Assembly: GCA_900556975.1 (NCBI GenBank)
Contig: USQZ01000002.1
Span: 8,505 to 72,504 of the forward strand
Length of the DNA stretch: 64,000 nt
Direction of reading: 5' to 3'
From: an uncultured Clostridium sp.
GTDB lineage: Bacteria > Bacillota > Clostridia > TANB77 > CAG-508
Positions 62,495-64,000 of the stretch are shown here, one piece after another. A program made the position numbers and the translations under genes. A model generated the notes under the pieces. It saw only the letters and a list, made by a program, of their open reading frames with translations, was not told the DNA's origin and searched no databases. Numbering within the stretch: the stretch's first letter is position 1; each line of letters begins with the position of its first letter.

Positions 62495-62867
62495 TGAAAT
62501 TTTAAACAGTCTTTTTCCATAATATTTTATACACTTACTTACGATAAATATTCACTCCTTTTCTTATTTTTTTGGTGTCGCGCATTTTTAATTATACCAT
62601 CTGCGACACATTTTGGCAATTTTCATATTTTAGCATTTCCCGTTTTTAGCCATTTTATACATTATCATAAAAGTTATTTTAAAAGAAAAAGGATAGTAAG
62701 CTTTAGTTTTCTTCCTTTTTCTCTTTTTTTCTCCTTTGTTTGGTGGTTGACTTTTACTTAAAAATGCAACCTTCATCTGATTTTGTATATTAAATCTTAT
62801 GCGGTAATTTATTTTTTTTGCAATTTTTTTGCAATATTTTGTCCACTTTAGGGCAAAATTTATAAAA

Positions 62868-62997
62868 TAGTTAAGGCAATTAGAATTAATTTTTAGCGAC
62901 GCGCAGTTTGAGAGTTTTTACCTAACGTTTAAACGAAGTTTAAGGAGTGATAAAATCTCTTAGCAAGGAGCAAAAATTAATCTAATTGCCTTAACTA
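62868..62997 (+). repeat. Structured repeat, family A copy 2
   Basis: 130 bp. Ends pair over 26 bp with one bulged A (62868-62894 with 62972-62997; outer part TAGTTAAGGCAATTAGA), unrelated in sequence to the ends of copy 1. The interior is the same: GACGCGCAGTTTGAGAG, TTTTTACCTAAC, hairpin TTTAAAC-GAA-GTTTAA, AAAATCTCTTAGCAAGGA. Confidence 0.85.
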
Positions 62998-63019
62998 TAC
63001 TTATATATTTATTATAAAC

Positions 63020-63185
63020 GAAAAATACATATCAAAATTTTCTCACATCTTGCTGTCGCATTCCTCGATTCTTGAAAATAAAAATTTATCATTTTTATTT
63101 TCAAATCGGGTAGAATGCTTCAATCGAACTCACTTCGTTCGTTTGGTCCCTGCGCGGTGGTTCAAAAATTTTATATGTATTTTTC
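63020..63185 (-). repeat. Structured repeat, family B copy 3 (inverted)
   Basis: 166 bp, 22 bp after A2 but in the opposite orientation to B1 and B2. Ends GAAAAATACATAT / ATATGTATTTTTC. The composite hairpin keeps its shape with paired substitutions: CGATT/AATCG instead of CGGTT/AACCG, and TGAAAATAAAAAT / ATTTTTATTTTCA instead of the G-C version. The 67-residue + frame across it is a by-product of the repeat. Confidence 0.87.
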
Positions 63186-63498
63186 TTTTTTTAGTATTGT
63201 GGATAAATTTTTTTATATCAAAAATACTTGTGGATTATTTTGAAATTAAATAAATTGTAGTAAGTGTTTCCGCTGGTTTCCTTGGATTTTGTTGATGAAT
63301 TGTAATTAAAAAGATAAGTAAACGAGATAAATGGGATTTTAGAATTAAAAGAGGGTTACGAATGCTTATATTTGGGCGCTTGTAATCTTTTTTTGTCTTT
63401 TTTATGTGGTTTTTTATCGAATTTTAGATTTTTGTGGCATTGACGTTTATATAAAGCTCTTTAATATATAAATTATAAATATATAAGGAGTAATGATT

Positions 63499-64000
63499 AT
63501 GTTAAAGAAATTTGAAGAGAAGATTACAAAGAAAGGTTTGCTAATTGCAGGTGGAATTGCAATTGCGTTGGTGGCAGTAATTATAGCTATTGCCATAGTA
63601 TCAAGTAAAGGAGAAGGTACTAAGAAAAAGAATTTTACGCCAGATAGTGAATTAGCTCGTGCAATGACTTATGATCAATTTACTGATGCTGATGCAAGTG
63701 TAAATGGTACAGACTATGTTAAGTTCGGTGCGTTTTTCTTGCGAGATATAAACAATGATGGATATGCAGAGAAGATAAAAGGTACATGTAAGCAGGTTGG
63801 AAAAGAAGATACGTTGTATATGGAGCTTAATGTGCTTACAAATGGATATTTAGAAAACGGGGTTATAACTATTAACAGTGATAACTTCTATTTGCAAACT
63901 GCAATTCCAAAAGATAGTGAAGTAAAAGACAACGTAATTTCAAACAACACAAAACAAATTTCTTTAAATCAAATAAATAATGGTACACAAAAATTATTAA
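63499..64000 (+). CDS. Start of a membrane-anchored surface protein (runs off the window)
   Basis: ATG 63499, eight bases after AAGGAG, opens a frame that is still open at base 64000 (at least 167 residues). Cytoplasmic charged start (MLKKFEEKITKKG), one membrane helix (about 14-35), then an extracellular region with FFLRDINNDGYAEKIKGTCKQ and a beta-strand-rich continuation. The style resembles the front of large clostridial surface proteins like those at 35-47 kb. No function assigned. Confidence 0.75.
   Translation, partial: MLKKFEEKITKKGLLIAGGIAIALVAVIIAIAIVSSKGEGTKKKNFTPDSELARAMTYDQFTDADASVNGTDYVKFGAFFLRDINNDGYAEKIKGTCKQVGKEDTLYMELNVLTNGYLENGVITINSDNFYLQTAIPKDSEVKDNVISNNTKQISLNQINNGTQKLL

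Larger units (their letters stand above)
62565..63498. other. 934-bp intergenic region without genes
   Basis: Contains repeats A2 and B3; the remainder (62565-62867 and 63186-63498) is AT-rich with T-runs on the left part. I see no RNA gene and no credible reading frame in it. Confidence 0.6.

Overview
The window is a piece of a low-GC (roughly 28-30% by eye), Gram-positive-type, spore-forming bacterium, most likely an uncultured gut-type Clostridia. Supporting signs are strong AAGGAGG ribosome sites, TTGACA-N17-TATAAT promoters, a BofC-like sporulation gene, CotF-like coat genes, a Zn-finger Clp ATPase and an mre-minC-radC cluster in Firmicutes order. The exact genus cannot be told from the sequence alone.

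Layout. 0-14.8 kb (+ strand): 3' end of addA, a membrane protein, lepA, rlmB, pyrG with a hairpin leader, a DUF402 protein, a compositionally odd small gene, aspS, a secreted SH3/NlpC-P60 hydrolase, comEC, a lone receiver protein and a BofC-like protein. 14.9-22.6 kb: a Zn-finger Clp ATPase (-), a PdaC/RsiV-like membrane protein and a YibE/F protein (+), a CYTH-PHP pair (+), and htrA (-). 22.7-32.2 kb (+): pseudopilin-like protein-rnhB-pyrimidine nucleoside phosphorylase, an ABC exporter, an ECF sigma factor overlapping a membrane-anchored beta-propeller protein, and a double-domain ThyX. 32.4-47 kb (-): a surface set of two giant SdrD/DUF11-like proteins, a dockerin-tagged C1 cysteine protease and a sortase-anchored cohesin protein. 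47.2-62.5 kb: the cell-shape cluster radC-mreB-mreC-mreD-mrdA-minC (-), three small unknown (+) genes, two CotF-like coat genes, an M14 peptidase, two paralogous M23 peptidases (-), a BspA-like leucine-rich protein, a TagO/WecA-type transferase and rpiB. A further large surface protein begins at 63.5 kb and runs off the window.

The most striking unexplained content is non-coding. Five copies of two related families of 118-185 bp structured repeats (A: 30390-30507 and 62868-62997; B: 30526-30709, 32213-32397 and 63020-63185) have self-complementary ends that differ between copies yet still pair. They share a CGCGCAG...AGCAAGG module and show compensatory base changes in internal helices. A and B copies sit side by side at both loci, and two B copies bracket thyX. 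A separate 176-bp imperfect palindrome with perfect 20-bp inverted ends lies inside the ABC exporter operon at 26016-26191.

Other points for follow-up are a frameshift that detaches the membrane anchor of PBP2 (mrdA), the adjacent cohesin and dockerin genes, two genes whose best ribosome site points to a non-standard start codon, and minC without minD.
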